From: Paracoccus sediminis
Lineage (GTDB): Bacteria > Pseudomonadota > Alphaproteobacteria > Rhodobacterales > Rhodobacteraceae
Direction: 5' to 3'
Length of the DNA stretch: 64,000 nucleotides
Assembly: GCF_900188295.1 (NCBI RefSeq)
Contig: NZ_FZNM01000001.1
Location: 124,001-188,000, forward strand
Position numbers and translations under genes: made by a program. Of this stretch, positions 16,571-27,276 are shown piece after piece (the first letter of the stretch is position 1; every line of letters begins with the position of its first letter). Below the pieces are notes generated by a model. That model had not been told where the DNA came from, searched no databases, and saw only the letters and a program-made list of their open reading frames with translations.

Positions 16571-18589
16571 ATGCGCGACCAGCAAACCCCCACCACCTTC
16601 CGCACCAGCAGGCTGGAGGACGCCGATGGCCCCGGCCTGAACCCGACGGGCAGCCCCACCATGGGCGACATCATCGCCGCGCGTTTTTCCCGACGCGGCT
16701 TTCTCAAGGGGTCGATGGCGGTTACGGCGATCTCGGCCACGGTCAGCCCGATCGCGCTGCTGTCGGCCAGTGATGCGCAGGCCGCGTCGACGTCGGCGTT
16801 CAGTTTCCCCGAGGTGACGGCGGGCGTGGATGCCGACCACCACATCGCCCAGGGCTATGACGCCGACGTGCTGCTGCGCTGGGGCGACAAGGTGTTCGCC
16901 GACGCGCCCGACTTTGACCCGCTAAACCAGTCCGAGGCCGCGCAGGAACGCCAGTTTGGCTATAATAACGACTTCGTGGGCTTCATCCCTCTGGACGGCG
17001 CCGACGATCGCGGCCTGCTGGTCGTGAACCACGAATACACCAACGATCACCTGATGTTCCCCGGCATCGTCACGATCCGCGAGGTCGAGGAAACCGCCGA
17101 GGACGGCTCTGTTACCACCACCCAGGAAATCGAGGTGGCCGAGGCCGACGAATCGCGGGTGAACATCGAGATGGCGGCCCATGGCGGCACGGTCATCGAG
17201 ATCCGCCGCGTGGACGGCAAATGGCAGCCGGTGCTGGACGGCGCGCTGAACCGCCGCATCACCGCCAAGACCGAGATGGAGCTGACCGGCCCCGCCGCCG
17301 GCCATGCCCGGATGCAGACCCTGGCCGACCCGTCCGGGCGCAAGGTGCTGGGCACCGTCAACAACTGCGCGGGCGGCGTGACCCCCTGGGGCACCTACAT
17401 CATGGCCGAGGAGAACATCCACGGCTATTTCCTGGGCACCCTGCCCGCAGGCCACCCCGAGGCCGCGAATTACGAACGCCTGGGCATCCCGGATTCCACC
17501 TATGCCTGGGGCAACTTCCATGAACGGTTCGATGTGTCCAAGGATCCGAACGAGGCCAACCGGTTCGGCTGGATCGTCGAGGTCGACGTGATGGACCCGG
17601 CCTCGACCCCCCGGAAACGCACCGCGCTTGGCCGCTTCAAACACGAGGGCGCGGAAAGCGTGGTCGCCAAGGACGGCCGCGTGGTCTTTTATCTGGGCGA
17701 CGACGAGCGGTTCGATTATGTCTACAAATTCGTGACAGCGGGCATCTTCAACCCCGACGATCGCGCCGCCAACATGGATCTGCTCGATGACGGCACGCTG
17801 TATGTCGCGCGCTTCCACGACGATGGCCGGGTCCAATGGCTGCCGTTGACGCATGGCGACGGACCGCTGACCGCCGCCAACGGCTTTGCCAGCCAGGCCG
17901 ACGTGCTGATCGAGACCCGCCGCGCCGCCGACCTGCTGGAAGCGACGCCGATGGACCGCCCCGAGGACATCCAGCCGAACCCGCTTACGGGCCGCACCTA
18001 TGTGATGCTGACCAACAACACCCGCCGCGAGGAGGCGAATGCCGCCAACCCGCGCGTGGACAACGCCTTTGGCCATATCATCGAGATCATCGAGGAGGAG
18101 GGCGATTTCACGGCCACGACCGGCACCTGGGAAATCCTGGTGAAATGCGGCGATCCCAGCATCGCCGAGGTCGGCGCGACCTTTTCCACGGAAACCACCG
18201 CGAACGGCTGGTTCGGAATGCCCGACAACTGCGCGGTCGATGCCGATGGCCGGTTGTGGGTGGCGACCGACGGCAATTCCATGGCTGACACCGGCCGCAC
18301 GGACGGGTTGTGGGCGGTGGATACCGAAGGCGAGGCGCGCGGCACCTCTCGGCTGTTCTATCGTGTCCCGGTGGGGGCGGAACTGTGCGGCCCGTTCCTG
18401 ACCCAGGACATGACCACCTTCTTCGTTGCCGTCCAGCACCCGGCCGACGGCGGCGACGACTGGGACGGCCATGGCCGCCCGTCCTATTACGAGGATCTGT
18501 CCACCCGCTGGCCGGACTTCGACGACGCGATGCCGGTGCGTCCGTCGGTCGTGGCGATCACGAAACAGGGCGGCGGCCGGATCGGCTGA
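16571..18589 (+). CDS. phoX: PhoX-family alkaline phosphatase
   Basis: Secreted calcium/iron-dependent phosphatase that releases phosphate from organic esters in the periplasm. From ATG 16571, behind a GGAGAG ribosome site, it has 672 residues. A Tat signal is present near residue 40 (SRRGFLKGSMAV), ending around SASDAQA. The mature part has motifs usual for PhoX: YNNDFVGFIPLDG, LLVVNHEYTNDHLMFPG, NNCAGGVTPWGTYIMAEEN and MPDNCAVDADGRLWVATDG. A terminator hairpin follows at once. A Pho-box-like repeat upstream suggests phosphate control. Confidence 0.93.
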   Translation: MRDQQTPTTFRTSRLEDADGPGLNPTGSPTMGDIIAARFSRRGFLKGSMAVTAISATVSPIALLSASDAQAASTSAFSFPEVTAGVDADHHIAQGYDADVLLRWGDKVFADAPDFDPLNQSEAAQERQFGYNNDFVGFIPLDGADDRGLLVVNHEYTNDHLMFPGIVTIREVEETAEDGSVTTTQEIEVAEADESRVNIEMAAHGGTVIEIRRVDGKWQPVLDGALNRRITAKTEMELTGPAAGHARMQTLADPSGRKVLGTVNNCAGGVTPWGTYIMAEENIHGYFLGTLPAGHPEAANYERLGIPDSTYAWGNFHERFDVSKDPNEANRFGWIVEVDVMDPASTPRKRTALGRFKHEGAESVVAKDGRVVFYLGDDERFDYVYKFVTAGIFNPDDRAANMDLLDDGTLYVARFHDDGRVQWLPLTHGDGPLTAANGFASQADVLIETRRAADLLEATPMDRPEDIQPNPLTGRTYVMLTNNTRREEANAANPRVDNAFGHIIEIIEEEGDFTATTGTWEILVKCGDPSIAEVGATFSTETTANGWFGMPDNCAVDADGRLWVATDGNSMADTGRTDGLWAVDTEGEARGTSRLFYRVPVGAELCGPFLTQDMTTFFVAVQHPADGGDDWDGHGRPSYYEDLSTRWPDFDDAMPVRPSVVAITKQGGGRIG

Positions 18590-18608
18590 TTCTGTTGGAC
18601 CCAAAAGG

Positions 18609-18637
18609 AAAGGCCGCGCAATCCGCGCGGCCTTTTC
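18609..18637. terminator. Bidirectional terminator between phoX and pckA
   Basis: AGGCCGCGC, five-base loop, GCGCGGCCT (18611-18633) is flanked by AAA on the left and TTTT on the right, so it can stop transcription from both converging genes. The U-runs on each strand make the call firm. Confidence 0.85.
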
Positions 18638-18655
18638 CGTTCATCCTTGGCGCGA

Positions 18656-20251
<1,596 letters not shown>

Positions 20252-20459
20252 GGTCTGAACGCTCCTCGCTCTTTGGGCCTGCAACACTTTCGTGAAACAG
20301 TATGGGGCGGCTATAGCATGGCCCAAACAGCAAAAAAGACGTTGGCGCCAACAGTTAGCGGAAACAGAACATGTTATCGCAATCGGGGTGCGTGGGACGT
20401 CGTTTATCAACCGGATGTTAGCATGATCGCGTCAGGATGGCCCAGGGAGTGATTCGTAC

Positions 20460-20870
20460 ATGCAGCTTCACGCGACCACGATTGCGCTTGGAAATGCCGG
20501 CCTGCTGATCCTGGGCGGGGCCGGATCGGGGAAATCGTCCCTGGCGTTGCAGCTGATGGCGGTGGGGGCGCTGCTGGTCGCGGACGACCGCACGGACCTT
20601 TCCCGTGCCGGGGGCGCGATCGTCGCCAGCTGTCCGCCCGCCCTGCTTGGCCGGATCGAGGCGCGTGGCATCGGCATTCTGTCTGTGGTTCCGGCGGGGC
20701 CGGTCGGGATCGCGCAGATCGTCGATCTGTCGGCCGGACCCGAGGATCGTCTGCCACAGTCGCGCATCTATGATGTGCTGGGCGTGGGCTTGCCCCTTGT
20801 CACACACCGGTATCAACCGCATCTTTATGCTGCGCTGCGGCAGCTTCTGTTGGGTGGTCGTGTCGCATGA
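20460..20870 (+). CDS. hprK: Short-form HPr kinase/phosphatase
   Basis: Alphaproteobacterial short HPr kinase, 136 residues, consisting essentially of the C-terminal catalytic domain. The Walker A loop [14 protein letters not shown] is at residues 19-32, followed by LVADDRTDL. The protein lacks the N-terminal domain of Firmicutes HprK, which is normal for this group. It phosphorylates HPr on a serine. It heads an operon with rapZ, an EIIA(Man) and HPr, with overlapping starts and stops, giving a regulatory PTS without sugar permeases. Confidence 0.92.
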   Translation: MQLHATTIALGNAGLLILGGAGSGKSSLALQLMAVGALLVADDRTDLSRAGGAIVASCPPALLGRIEARGIGILSVVPAGPVGIAQIVDLSAGPEDRLPQSRIYDVLGVGLPLVTHRYQPHLYAALRQLLLGGRVA

Positions 20871-21907
20871 CGGACAAGATGGACTGTGGACAGGCAGGAA
20901 AGATGGCCGATCTGGCCGATGATCCCACCCTTTCGAGAACCCTCGGATCGCAGGCGCCCCACGACGGGGTCCAGCGGCTGGTGCTGGTGACGGGGCCGTC
21001 CGGCGCGGGCCGATCCACAGCGATCAATGTCCTTGAGGATCTGGGGTTCGAGGCCATCGACAACCTGCCCCTGTCGCTGATCCCCCGGCTGCTGGACGGG
21101 CCAAGCCGTCCCGAGCCACTGGCCTTGGGGCTGGACGTGCGCAACCGGGATTTCTCGGCCAGCAACGTGATCGAACTGATCGACCGGCTGACGCGCGATC
21201 CGCGCTATGCCCCTGAAATCCTGTTTCTGGACTGCGCTTCCGATGTCTTGGAGCGTCGTTACAACGAGACACGGCGCCGTCATCCCCTGTCCCCCGACAG
21301 CGCCCCGGCGGCGGGCGTGATGGCCGAGGTCGATCTGCTGTCGCCGATCCGTGCCCGTGCGGATGTGCTGGTCGATACGTCGGAATTGTCGCCCCACGAT
21401 CTCAAGGCGGAACTGACCCGCTGGTTCGACACTCGGCCGAACCGCAGGCTCAGCGTGTCGCTGCATTCCTTCAGTTACAAGCGCGGGGTGCCGCGCGGCA
21501 TCGACATGATGTTCGACTGTCGGTTTCTGACCAATCCACACTGGGAACCGGACCTGCGTTCGCTGACCGGCCGGGATTCCCGTGTCCAAGACCATGTGGC
21601 AAGTGATTCGCGCTTTGACCGATTCTTGCAGGGCGTGTGCGACATGATTCTTTTTCTTCTTCCCGCATATGTCGAGGAAGGGAAATCGCACCTTGCGGTC
21701 GGTTTCGGCTGCACCGGGGGGCAACATCGTTCCGTCACAATGGTTGAAAAGGTGGCCCTTGCGCTTGCGAAGGCGGACTGGCCGGTGTCAATAAGGCACA
21801 GGGAACTTGAACGTCGCATATCGGCGCCGTCGATCCTGGGGGATGCGTCCGGCATCATTCAGGGGGCGGGCCGGATGCGCGACGCTGAACGTGGTGGAAC
21901 GCGTTGA
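20867..21907 (+). CDS. rapZ: RapZ-family nucleotide-binding protein
   Basis: RapZ/YvcJ family, 346 residues, starting at ATG 20867 within the hprK stop (ATGA); starts at residues 5 or 13 are possible. The Walker A region reads [20 protein letters not shown], with Arg where Lys is common. [10 protein letters not shown] and the conserved C-terminal block [25 protein letters not shown] and [10 protein letters not shown] are present. In E. coli RapZ guides RNase E to GlmZ; whether the alphaproteobacterial protein does the same is not established. Its place in the PTS operon is conserved in the class. Confidence 0.92.
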   Translation: MTDKMDCGQAGKMADLADDPTLSRTLGSQAPHDGVQRLVLVTGPSGAGRSTAINVLEDLGFEAIDNLPLSLIPRLLDGPSRPEPLALGLDVRNRDFSASNVIELIDRLTRDPRYAPEILFLDCASDVLERRYNETRRRHPLSPDSAPAAGVMAEVDLLSPIRARADVLVDTSELSPHDLKAELTRWFDTRPNRRLSVSLHSFSYKRGVPRGIDMMFDCRFLTNPHWEPDLRSLTGRDSRVQDHVASDSRFDRFLQGVCDMILFLLPAYVEEGKSHLAVGFGCTGGQHRSVTMVEKVALALAKADWPVSIRHRELERRISAPSILGDASGIIQGAGRMRDAERGGTR

Positions 21908-22326
21908 TTGGAATCGTGATCGTGGCGCATGGCGGGCTGGCGCGGGAATACCTCTCGGCGGTGGAACATGTGGTGGGTCCGCAAAGCGGGATCGCGGCCA
22001 TCGCGATCGAGGACGATCACGACCGCGCCGCCAAGTCGGCCGAAATCCAGGCGGCCGCCAATTCGGTCGATGACGGCAATGGCGTCGTGGTCGTGACGGA
22101 CCTGTTCGGCGGATCGCCCTCGAACCTGTCGCTGCCCGCCTGCGCGATGCGCGACCGCACCATTCTTTATGGCGCCAACCTGCCGATGCTGGTGAAACTT
22201 GCCAAGTCGCGTCACCTTCCCGTGCCGGATGCCGTGGCCTTCGCCAAAGAAGCCGGGCGGAAATACATCAACTCGTACAATGTCCCGGTCGAGGCGGTGC
22301 TGAATCCGGGATCGCGTTACGGATGA
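21904..22326 (+). CDS. PTS EIIA component, mannose family
   Basis: A 140-residue phosphocarrier of the EIIA(Man)/PtsIIA-man type. The start is TTG 21904, overlapping the rapZ stop (TTGA), and [16 protein letters not shown] contains the phosphohistidine H9. [17 protein letters not shown] is the second family hallmark. There are no sugar permease components nearby, so it probably acts in phosphate relay signalling from EI(Ntr) through HPr rather than in transport. It overlaps ptsH at its 3' end by four bases. Confidence 0.92.
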   Translation: MIGIVIVAHGGLAREYLSAVEHVVGPQSGIAAIAIEDDHDRAAKSAEIQAAANSVDDGNGVVVVTDLFGGSPSNLSLPACAMRDRTILYGANLPMLVKLAKSRHLPVPDAVAFAKEAGRKYINSYNVPVEAVLNPGSRYG

Positions 22327-22601
22327 ACGGCCAGATCACGCGCCAGTTGGCCATCATCAACGAAAAAGGCCTGCACGCCCGCGCCAGTGCCAAATTCGTC
22401 GATCTTGTCGAACGCTTCGATGCACAGGCCCAGGTGGAAAAGGACGGCATGTCGGTGTCGGGGGATTCGATCATGGGTCTTTTGATGCTGACCGCGCCGC
22501 GCGGCAGCCGGATCACCGTGACCACCAGCGGACCCGAGGCCGCCGCCCTGGCCGATGCGCTCGAGGCCCTGGTGTCGGATTATTTCGGCGAAGGCATGTA
22601 G
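22323..22601 (+). CDS. ptsH: HPr phosphocarrier protein
   Basis: HPr of the regulatory PTS, 92 residues. The EI-phosphorylated histidine is H18 in GLHARASAKF, and the HprK target serine is S49 in VSGDSIMGLL. The start ATG 22323 overlaps the EIIA stop. Kinase, adapter, EIIA and HPr lie in one tightly overlapped unit, so they are almost certainly co-transcribed. EI itself is not in the window. Confidence 0.95.
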   Translation: MNGQITRQLAIINEKGLHARASAKFVDLVERFDAQAQVEKDGMSVSGDSIMGLLMLTAPRGSRITVTTSGPEAAALADALEALVSDYFGEGM

Positions 22602-23216
22602 GTGCCCGACCGCAAGACCTATCACCACGGCAATCTGCGTCAGGCCCTGGTCGACGCCACCGCCGCGCTGATCCAGGAAACCGGCCCCCTGGCCTTTACC
22701 CTGACCGAGGCCGCGCGTCGCGCGGGCGTGTCGCCCGCCGCCCCCTATCGCCATTTCAAGGGCCGCGACGACCTGCTGGAGGAGGTGGCGCGGCAGGGCT
22801 TTGTGGATTTTGCGGAACGTCTTGACCGGGCCTTCGACCAGGGCAGGCCGCTTCCGCTGACGGCCTTCATGCGCATGGGGCAGGCCTATCTGGATTTTGC
22901 CGCCGAACGGCCCGGCCATTACATGGCGATGTTCGAATCCGGCGTGTCCATCGCAGGCAATGCCGATCTCGCGGCGGCGTCCGATCAGGCGCAGCGCGTT
23001 CTGATCCAGGCCGCCGAGGCGATGTCCATGCGGCTGCCCGCCGCCCATCGCCCGCCCGCCCGCATGGTCGCCAACCATATCTGGGCCATGAGTCACGGCG
23101 TGGTCGAATTGTTCTCGCGCGGCAAGCCCGGCAGCCGCAGCCCGGTCGCGCCGTCCGAGATGCTGGAAAGCGCGGCCATCATTTATCTTCGCGGACTGGG
23201 CCTGATGAGCGAATAA
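22602..23216 (+). CDS. TetR-family transcriptional regulator
   Basis: A 204-residue repressor-type regulator. It starts at a GTG directly after the ptsH stop. The helix-turn-helix is at about residues 24-50: AFTLTEAARRAGVSPAAPYRHFKGRDDLLEEV. The C-terminal half matches the WHG-type ligand domain (MVANHIWAMSHGVVELF). A perfect 15-base palindrome lies in the promoter of the next gene, 48 bases beyond the regulator's stop, and is the likely operator. The inducer is unknown. It probably reads through from the PTS operon, although a separate role is likely. Confidence 0.9.
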   Translation: MPDRKTYHHGNLRQALVDATAALIQETGPLAFTLTEAARRAGVSPAAPYRHFKGRDDLLEEVARQGFVDFAERLDRAFDQGRPLPLTAFMRMGQAYLDFAAERPGHYMAMFESGVSIAGNADLAAASDQAQRVLIQAAEAMSMRLPAAHRPPARMVANHIWAMSHGVVELFSRGKPGSRSPVAPSEMLESAAIIYLRGLGLMSE

Positions 23217-23232
23217 ATGTCGCCGGACCGCT

Positions 23233-23278
23233 TGACGACGGACAGGAACCGCCCATTTATGTAAATGTTATTAACATT
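23233..23278 (+). promoter_or_regulatory. Promoter and TetR operator before the DUF2852 gene
   Basis: TTGACG (23233-23238) and an AT-rich -10 region about 17 bases on (ATTTAT, about 23256) form a plausible promoter. Just downstream lies AATGTTA-T-TAACATT (23264-23278), a perfect inverted repeat with one central base, whose flanks (GT...AC) extend the symmetry. It covers the expected transcription start, a classic repressor position, and follows the TetR gene directly. Confidence 0.65.
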
Positions 23279-23298
23279 AACATGGGAGGTTCCCCCTG

Positions 23299-23712
23299 AT
23301 GCACAGCGCATCGTACCGAATGCCCGCCTATCCGCTGCCGTCGCGCGTCCAGGGACCGCTGGTCCGTGCCCGCGACTGGCTGGACGCCCGCGGCAAGCCT
23401 GCCTGGATCGTCGCCATGATCCTGGGCTTTGTCATCTTCTGGCCCTTGAGCCTTGCCCTTCTGGGCTATATGATCTGGAGCAAACGCATGTTCGGTTGCA
23501 GCACCCGCCGGGCACAGGCCCGTTACCATGCCCCATCCACCGGCAACAGCGCCTTTGACGCCTATCGCGATGAAACGCTGAAGCGGCTGGAGGACGAGCA
23601 CCGCGAATTCGTGGACTTTCTGCAAAAGCTGCGCGAGGCCAAGGACAAGGCCGAATTCGACCAGTTCATGGAACAGCGCGGCGACAAGACCGACGTCTAT
23701 CCGGGCGCATGA
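23299..23712 (+). CDS. DUF2852 membrane protein
   Basis: A 137-residue protein of unknown function (DUF2852). One membrane helix spans about residues 37-57 (WIVAMILGFVIFWPLSLALL), followed by a short basic, Cys-containing stretch. The conserved C-terminal helical part includes DAYRDETLKRLEDEHREFVDFL and DKAEFDQFMEQR. ATG 23299 is chosen as start. It is probably controlled by the TetR regulator upstream through the palindrome between them and is followed by a strong terminator. The role is not known; membrane stress or envelope functions are guesses. Confidence 0.82.
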   Translation: MHSASYRMPAYPLPSRVQGPLVRARDWLDARGKPAWIVAMILGFVIFWPLSLALLGYMIWSKRMFGCSTRRAQARYHAPSTGNSAFDAYRDETLKRLEDEHREFVDFLQKLREAKDKAEFDQFMEQRGDKTDVYPGA

Positions 23713-23716
23713 CGGA

Positions 23717-23741
23717 AAAGGGCCGGGATGACCGGCCCTTT
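23717..23741. terminator. Bidirectional terminator between DUF2852 gene and betC
   Basis: AAAGGGCCGG, loop GATGA, CCGGCCCTTT forms a ten-base-pair stem with A and U runs at its foot, between two converging genes. It can serve both strands. Confidence 0.85.
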
Positions 23742-23743
23742 GC

Positions 23744-25234
23744 TTATTCACCGCGCGGGAAACGCTGGTTTTCCTCCAGCACGTTCAGGTCCATGTGGTT
23801 GCGCATGTAACGTTCGGACGCCTGTTGCAGCGGCTGGTGGTCCCAGGGGTAATAGGCCCCGTTGCGCAGGGCCTCGTACACGATCCAGCGGCGGGCCTGC
23901 GATTGGCGCACCTCGGCATCATAGGCCTCCAGATCCCACCGCTCCATGGCCATGACGCGGAAATGGCCCAGCGTCACGGCATGGTCGGGATCGCCCGCAA
24001 GGTTTGTCCGTTCCTCGGGATCGGTTTCCAGGTCGAACAGCAGGTCGGGATCGGCGTTGCAGGCGACGTATTTCCACCGACCGTCGCGCAGCGCGATCAT
24101 CGGCGACACGGTGCCCTCTGCCGCGTATTCCATGGGCACGGGACCGCGAGCCGACCCATCCGCCAGGGACCGGCCGTCGGTCCAGGGCGCGATCTCGTCC
24201 AGGGACAGGCCCGCCAGTTCGCACAGCGTCGGCAGCACGTCGATGGTGCTGACCGGCTGATCGATCCGTCCCGGCTCCATCCCCGGTGCCGCGATCATCA
24301 GCGGCACACGGGCCGAGCCTTCGAAAAAGCTCATCTTGAACCACATGCCGCGATCGCCCAGCATCTCGCCGTGATCGGACAGGAACAGGATGACGGCGTC
24401 CTGCCGGGTGCGGTCCAGCACGTCCAGGATTTCGCCGATCTTGTCGTCCACATAGGAAATGTTGGCGAAATAGCCTTGGCGCGCGCGACGGATCTGGTCG
24501 GGCGTGATGTCGAAGGCGCGCCAGTCGCAGGCATCCATCAGGCGCTGCGAATGCGGGTCCATCGTGTCATAGGGAATCGCGGCAGGCGGTTCCAGTTCGG
24601 GGATGCCGTCATACAGATCCCAGTATCGGCGCCGCGCGACAAAGGGGTCGTGCGGATGGGTAAAGCTGACCGTCAGGCACCAGGGACGGTCGTCGCGCCG
24701 GCGCGACAGATCATACAGCTTGCGGCAGGCGTTGAAGGCCACCTCGTCGTCGTATTCGTACTGGTTGGTGATTTCCGCCACCCCCGCGCCGGCGACGGAC
24801 CCCAGGTTGTGATACCACCAGTCGATGCGTTCGCCCGGTTTGCGATAGTCGGGCGTCCAGCCGAAATCGGCGGGATAGATGTCGGTGGTCAGCCGTTCCT
24901 CGAACCCGTGAAGCTGGTCGGGACCGACGAAATGCATCTTGCCCGACAGGCTGGTCTGGTATCCCCCCCGGCGCAGGTGATGGGCATAGGTGGGAATGTC
25001 AGAGGCAAATTCCGCCGCGTTGTCATAGACCCGCGTGCGGCGCGGCAACTGGCCGGACATGAAGCTGGCCCGCGCGGGCGCGCACAGCGGGCTGCCGGTA
25101 TAGGTGTTGGCGAAACGCGTGGACCGTTCGGCCAGCCGTTTCAGGTTCGGAGCGTGCAGGAACGGGGCCGGGCCGTCGGGGAAAAGCACCCCCGACAGCT
25201 GATCGACCATCAGGATCAGGATGTTCGGCTTCAA
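23744..25234 (-). CDS. betC: Choline-sulfatase
   Basis: Hydrolyses choline-O-sulfate to choline and sulfate, feeding glycine betaine synthesis. The start is taken as TTG 25234 (KPNILILMVDQL follows), giving 496 residues. A TTG at 25249 overlapping the choX stop is the alternative, and there is no ATG. The sulfatase signature LCAPARASFMSGQ places the formylglycine precursor at C51. Asp11 of MVDQL and the SDHGEMLGDRG loop complete the metal site. The C-terminal family extension ends QRFPRGE. It is downstream of choX in one unit. Confidence 0.93.
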   Translation of the reverse strand: MKPNILILMVDQLSGVLFPDGPAPFLHAPNLKRLAERSTRFANTYTGSPLCAPARASFMSGQLPRRTRVYDNAAEFASDIPTYAHHLRRGGYQTSLSGKMHFVGPDQLHGFEERLTTDIYPADFGWTPDYRKPGERIDWWYHNLGSVAGAGVAEITNQYEYDDEVAFNACRKLYDLSRRRDDRPWCLTVSFTHPHDPFVARRRYWDLYDGIPELEPPAAIPYDTMDPHSQRLMDACDWRAFDITPDQIRRARQGYFANISYVDDKIGEILDVLDRTRQDAVILFLSDHGEMLGDRGMWFKMSFFEGSARVPLMIAAPGMEPGRIDQPVSTIDVLPTLCELAGLSLDEIAPWTDGRSLADGSARGPVPMEYAAEGTVSPMIALRDGRWKYVACNADPDLLFDLETDPEERTNLAGDPDHAVTLGHFRVMAMERWDLEAYDAEVRQSQARRWIVYEALRNGAYYPWDHQPLQQASERYMRNHMDLNVLEENQRFPRGE

Positions 25235-25238
25235 GATG

Positions 25239-26168
25239 TCACCCGGCAACGGCAGCCTTGACCGCCTCGGCGCCCGGCTGGCCGTCCAGCGTCGTCACAC
25301 CGTCCAGCCAAGCGTCAATGGCCTGCGGATTCTCGGCCAGCCACTCCCGTGCGGCATCCTTGGCGTCGGCGCCGTCATCCAGGATCTTGCCCATCAGGGC
25401 GTTTTCCATCGGCACGTCGAAGACCATCTGGCTGAACAGCCGGGCGGCGTTGGGACAGGCCGCGACCCATTCCTTGCGCGCCAGCGTGTGCACGCTGGCG
25501 CCGCCGTAATCTGGGCCGAACTGCGCGTCGCCGCCCGACAGATAGGTGATCTCGATGGCATCGTTCATCGGATGCGGCGCCCAGGCCAGAAAGACGACCG
25601 GCGTGTCCGCGCTGCGGCTGACCTGCGCCAGCATCGCCTGTTCGCCGGATTCGACCAGTTCCCAGTCGCCCAGGCCGAATTGGTCCGCGTCAATCATCGC
25701 CTGGATCGACTGGTTCGCGGGCGCTCCCGGCTCGATCCCATAGATCTTTCCGTCGAAGGCATCCTTGTTCGCATCCAGATCCGCGAAATCGGCCACGCCT
25801 GCCTCGGCGCCCGCCTTGTTGACCGCCAGCGTGAACTTGGCGCCTTCCAGGTTCTGCGTCAGAACGTCGATGGAACCGGCGGCGTCCAGGTCATCGCGGA
25901 ACTTCTGTTGCGCGGGCATCCAGTTGCCCAGAAAGACATCGGTCTGGCCGCCTTTCAGCGCCTCGTATCCGACGGGCACGGACAGGGTGGCGATGTCCGG
26001 GGTATAGCCCAGCGATTCCAGCAGAACCGCCGCAACGCCGTTGGTGGCGGTGATGTCGGTCCAGCCGGGATCGGAATAGCGCACGGTGCCGCAGGTGGCC
26101 GCATCGTCGGCAAGGGCGGGCAGGGCTGCCGTCAGCATCAGAACAGCCGTCGTTGCAAGAACCTTCAT
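25239..26168 (-). CDS. choX: Choline ABC transporter substrate-binding protein
   Basis: ChoX-type periplasmic binding protein of 309 residues. It has a Sec signal peptide (MKVLATTAVLMLTAALPALA, cut before DD). The mature part has YSDPGWTDITATNGVAAVLL, FLGNWMPAQ and VFLAWAPHPMN, typical of ChoX/ProX-like proteins that bind choline and betaines with aromatic residues. It is followed directly by betC. The usual permease and ATPase genes (choW, choV) are not beside it, so the transporter must be completed from elsewhere or is incomplete. Confidence 0.92.
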   Translation of the reverse strand: MKVLATTAVLMLTAALPALADDAATCGTVRYSDPGWTDITATNGVAAVLLESLGYTPDIATLSVPVGYEALKGGQTDVFLGNWMPAQQKFRDDLDAAGSIDVLTQNLEGAKFTLAVNKAGAEAGVADFADLDANKDAFDGKIYGIEPGAPANQSIQAMIDADQFGLGDWELVESGEQAMLAQVSRSADTPVVFLAWAPHPMNDAIEITYLSGGDAQFGPDYGGASVHTLARKEWVAACPNAARLFSQMVFDVPMENALMGKILDDGADAKDAAREWLAENPQAIDAWLDGVTTLDGQPGAEAVKAAVAG

Positions 26169-26256
26169 CGTCTAACCTCCTGTGGATTTTGTTCATCCGA
26201 TCAATCAAGAACGGATCCCCGTCGCCGTCGCGCCTGAAAGCGACCTGCAAGCCGCC

Positions 26257-27132
26257 CTAGCGCGTCGGAACCGGCGTGTCGCCGCGATAGTCGTAAAAGC
26301 CCCGGCCGGTCTTGCGGCCCAGCCAGCCGGCCTCGACGTATTTGGTCAGCAGCGGGCAGGGGCGGTATTTCGTGTCGGCCAGACCGTCGTGCAGCACGTT
26401 CATGATCGCCAGACAGGTATCCAGGCCGATGAAATCCGCCAGTTCCAGCGGACCCATGGGCCAGTTGGCGCCCAGCTTCATGGATTCGTCGATGGATTTG
26501 ACCGATCCGACGCCTTCATACAGCGTATAGACCGCCTCGTTTATCATCGGCATCAGGATGCGGTTGACGATGAAGGCCGGGAAATCCTCGGCGCTGGCCG
26601 AGGTCTTGCCCAGCTTCTCCACGACCTCATGAAGCGTCTTGTAGGTTTCCTCATCGGTGGCGATGCCGCGGATCAGTTCCACCAGCTGCATGACCGGCAC
26701 CGGGTTCATGAAGTGAAAGCCCATGAACTTTTCCGGCCGGTCGGTGCGGCTGGCCAGCCGGGTGATGGAAATGGACGAGGTGTTCGAGGTCAGGATCGTG
26801 TGCGGCTTCAGATGCGGGACCAGATCCTCGAAGATCGCCTGCTTGACGGTTTCGCGCTCGGTCGCGGCCTCGATCACCAGGTCGGTCTGACCCAGGTCGG
26901 CCAGCTTCAAGGTCGTCCTGATGCGGGCCATGGCAATTTTCTTGTCATCCGCGGTAATCCTGTCACGGCTGACCTGGCGTTCGAGGTTGCGGTCGATCAG
27001 CGACAGTGCCTTGTCCAGGGCATCCTGGCTGATGTCGGTCATCAGGACATCGTATCCGGCAAGCGCGAAGACATGGGCGATGCCGTTTCCCATCTGTCCC
27101 GCGCCGATAATGCCAACCGTTTGAACCGCCAT
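26257..27132 (-). CDS. hbdA: 3-hydroxybutyryl-CoA dehydrogenase
   Basis: Oxidises or reduces acetoacetyl-CoA/3-hydroxybutyryl-CoA with NAD. It has 291 residues from ATG 27132 (MAVQTVGIIGAGQMGNGIAH), the Rossmann loop GAGQMG being explicit. The catalytic SNTSSISIT and GFHFMNPVPVMQLVE (His-Glu dyad) motifs and the C-terminal GRKTGRGFYDY are present. It lies downstream of etfA-etfB, as is common in Rhodobacterales, but hairpins between them suggest a separate transcript. Confidence 0.95.
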   Translation of the reverse strand: MAVQTVGIIGAGQMGNGIAHVFALAGYDVLMTDISQDALDKALSLIDRNLERQVSRDRITADDKKIAMARIRTTLKLADLGQTDLVIEAATERETVKQAIFEDLVPHLKPHTILTSNTSSISITRLASRTDRPEKFMGFHFMNPVPVMQLVELIRGIATDEETYKTLHEVVEKLGKTSASAEDFPAFIVNRILMPMINEAVYTLYEGVGSVKSIDESMKLGANWPMGPLELADFIGLDTCLAIMNVLHDGLADTKYRPCPLLTKYVEAGWLGRKTGRGFYDYRGDTPVPTR

Positions 27133-27189
27133 TGCCGCCTCGCTGTGTGTTGGCGGGACGATAGGGCCGCGATGACGGTGCTGCAATGC

Positions 27190-27242
27190 AAAACCGCCCC
27201 CGGTGGGGGCGGTCGGATGCCGGGGGACTTCACGTCCCCCGG
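27190..27242 (-). terminator. Terminator hairpins after etfA
   Basis: Two adjacent hairpins lie here: ACCGCCCCC-GGT-GGGGGCGGT (27193-27213) and CCGGGGGAC-TTCAC-GTCCCCCGG (27220-27242). On the minus strand the first is followed by TTTTGC, giving a Rho-independent terminator for the etfB-etfA transcript ahead of hbdA. Confidence 0.7.
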
Positions 27243-27276
27243 ACCCCCTGCGGGATATTTTCGTGAAGAAGATGCC

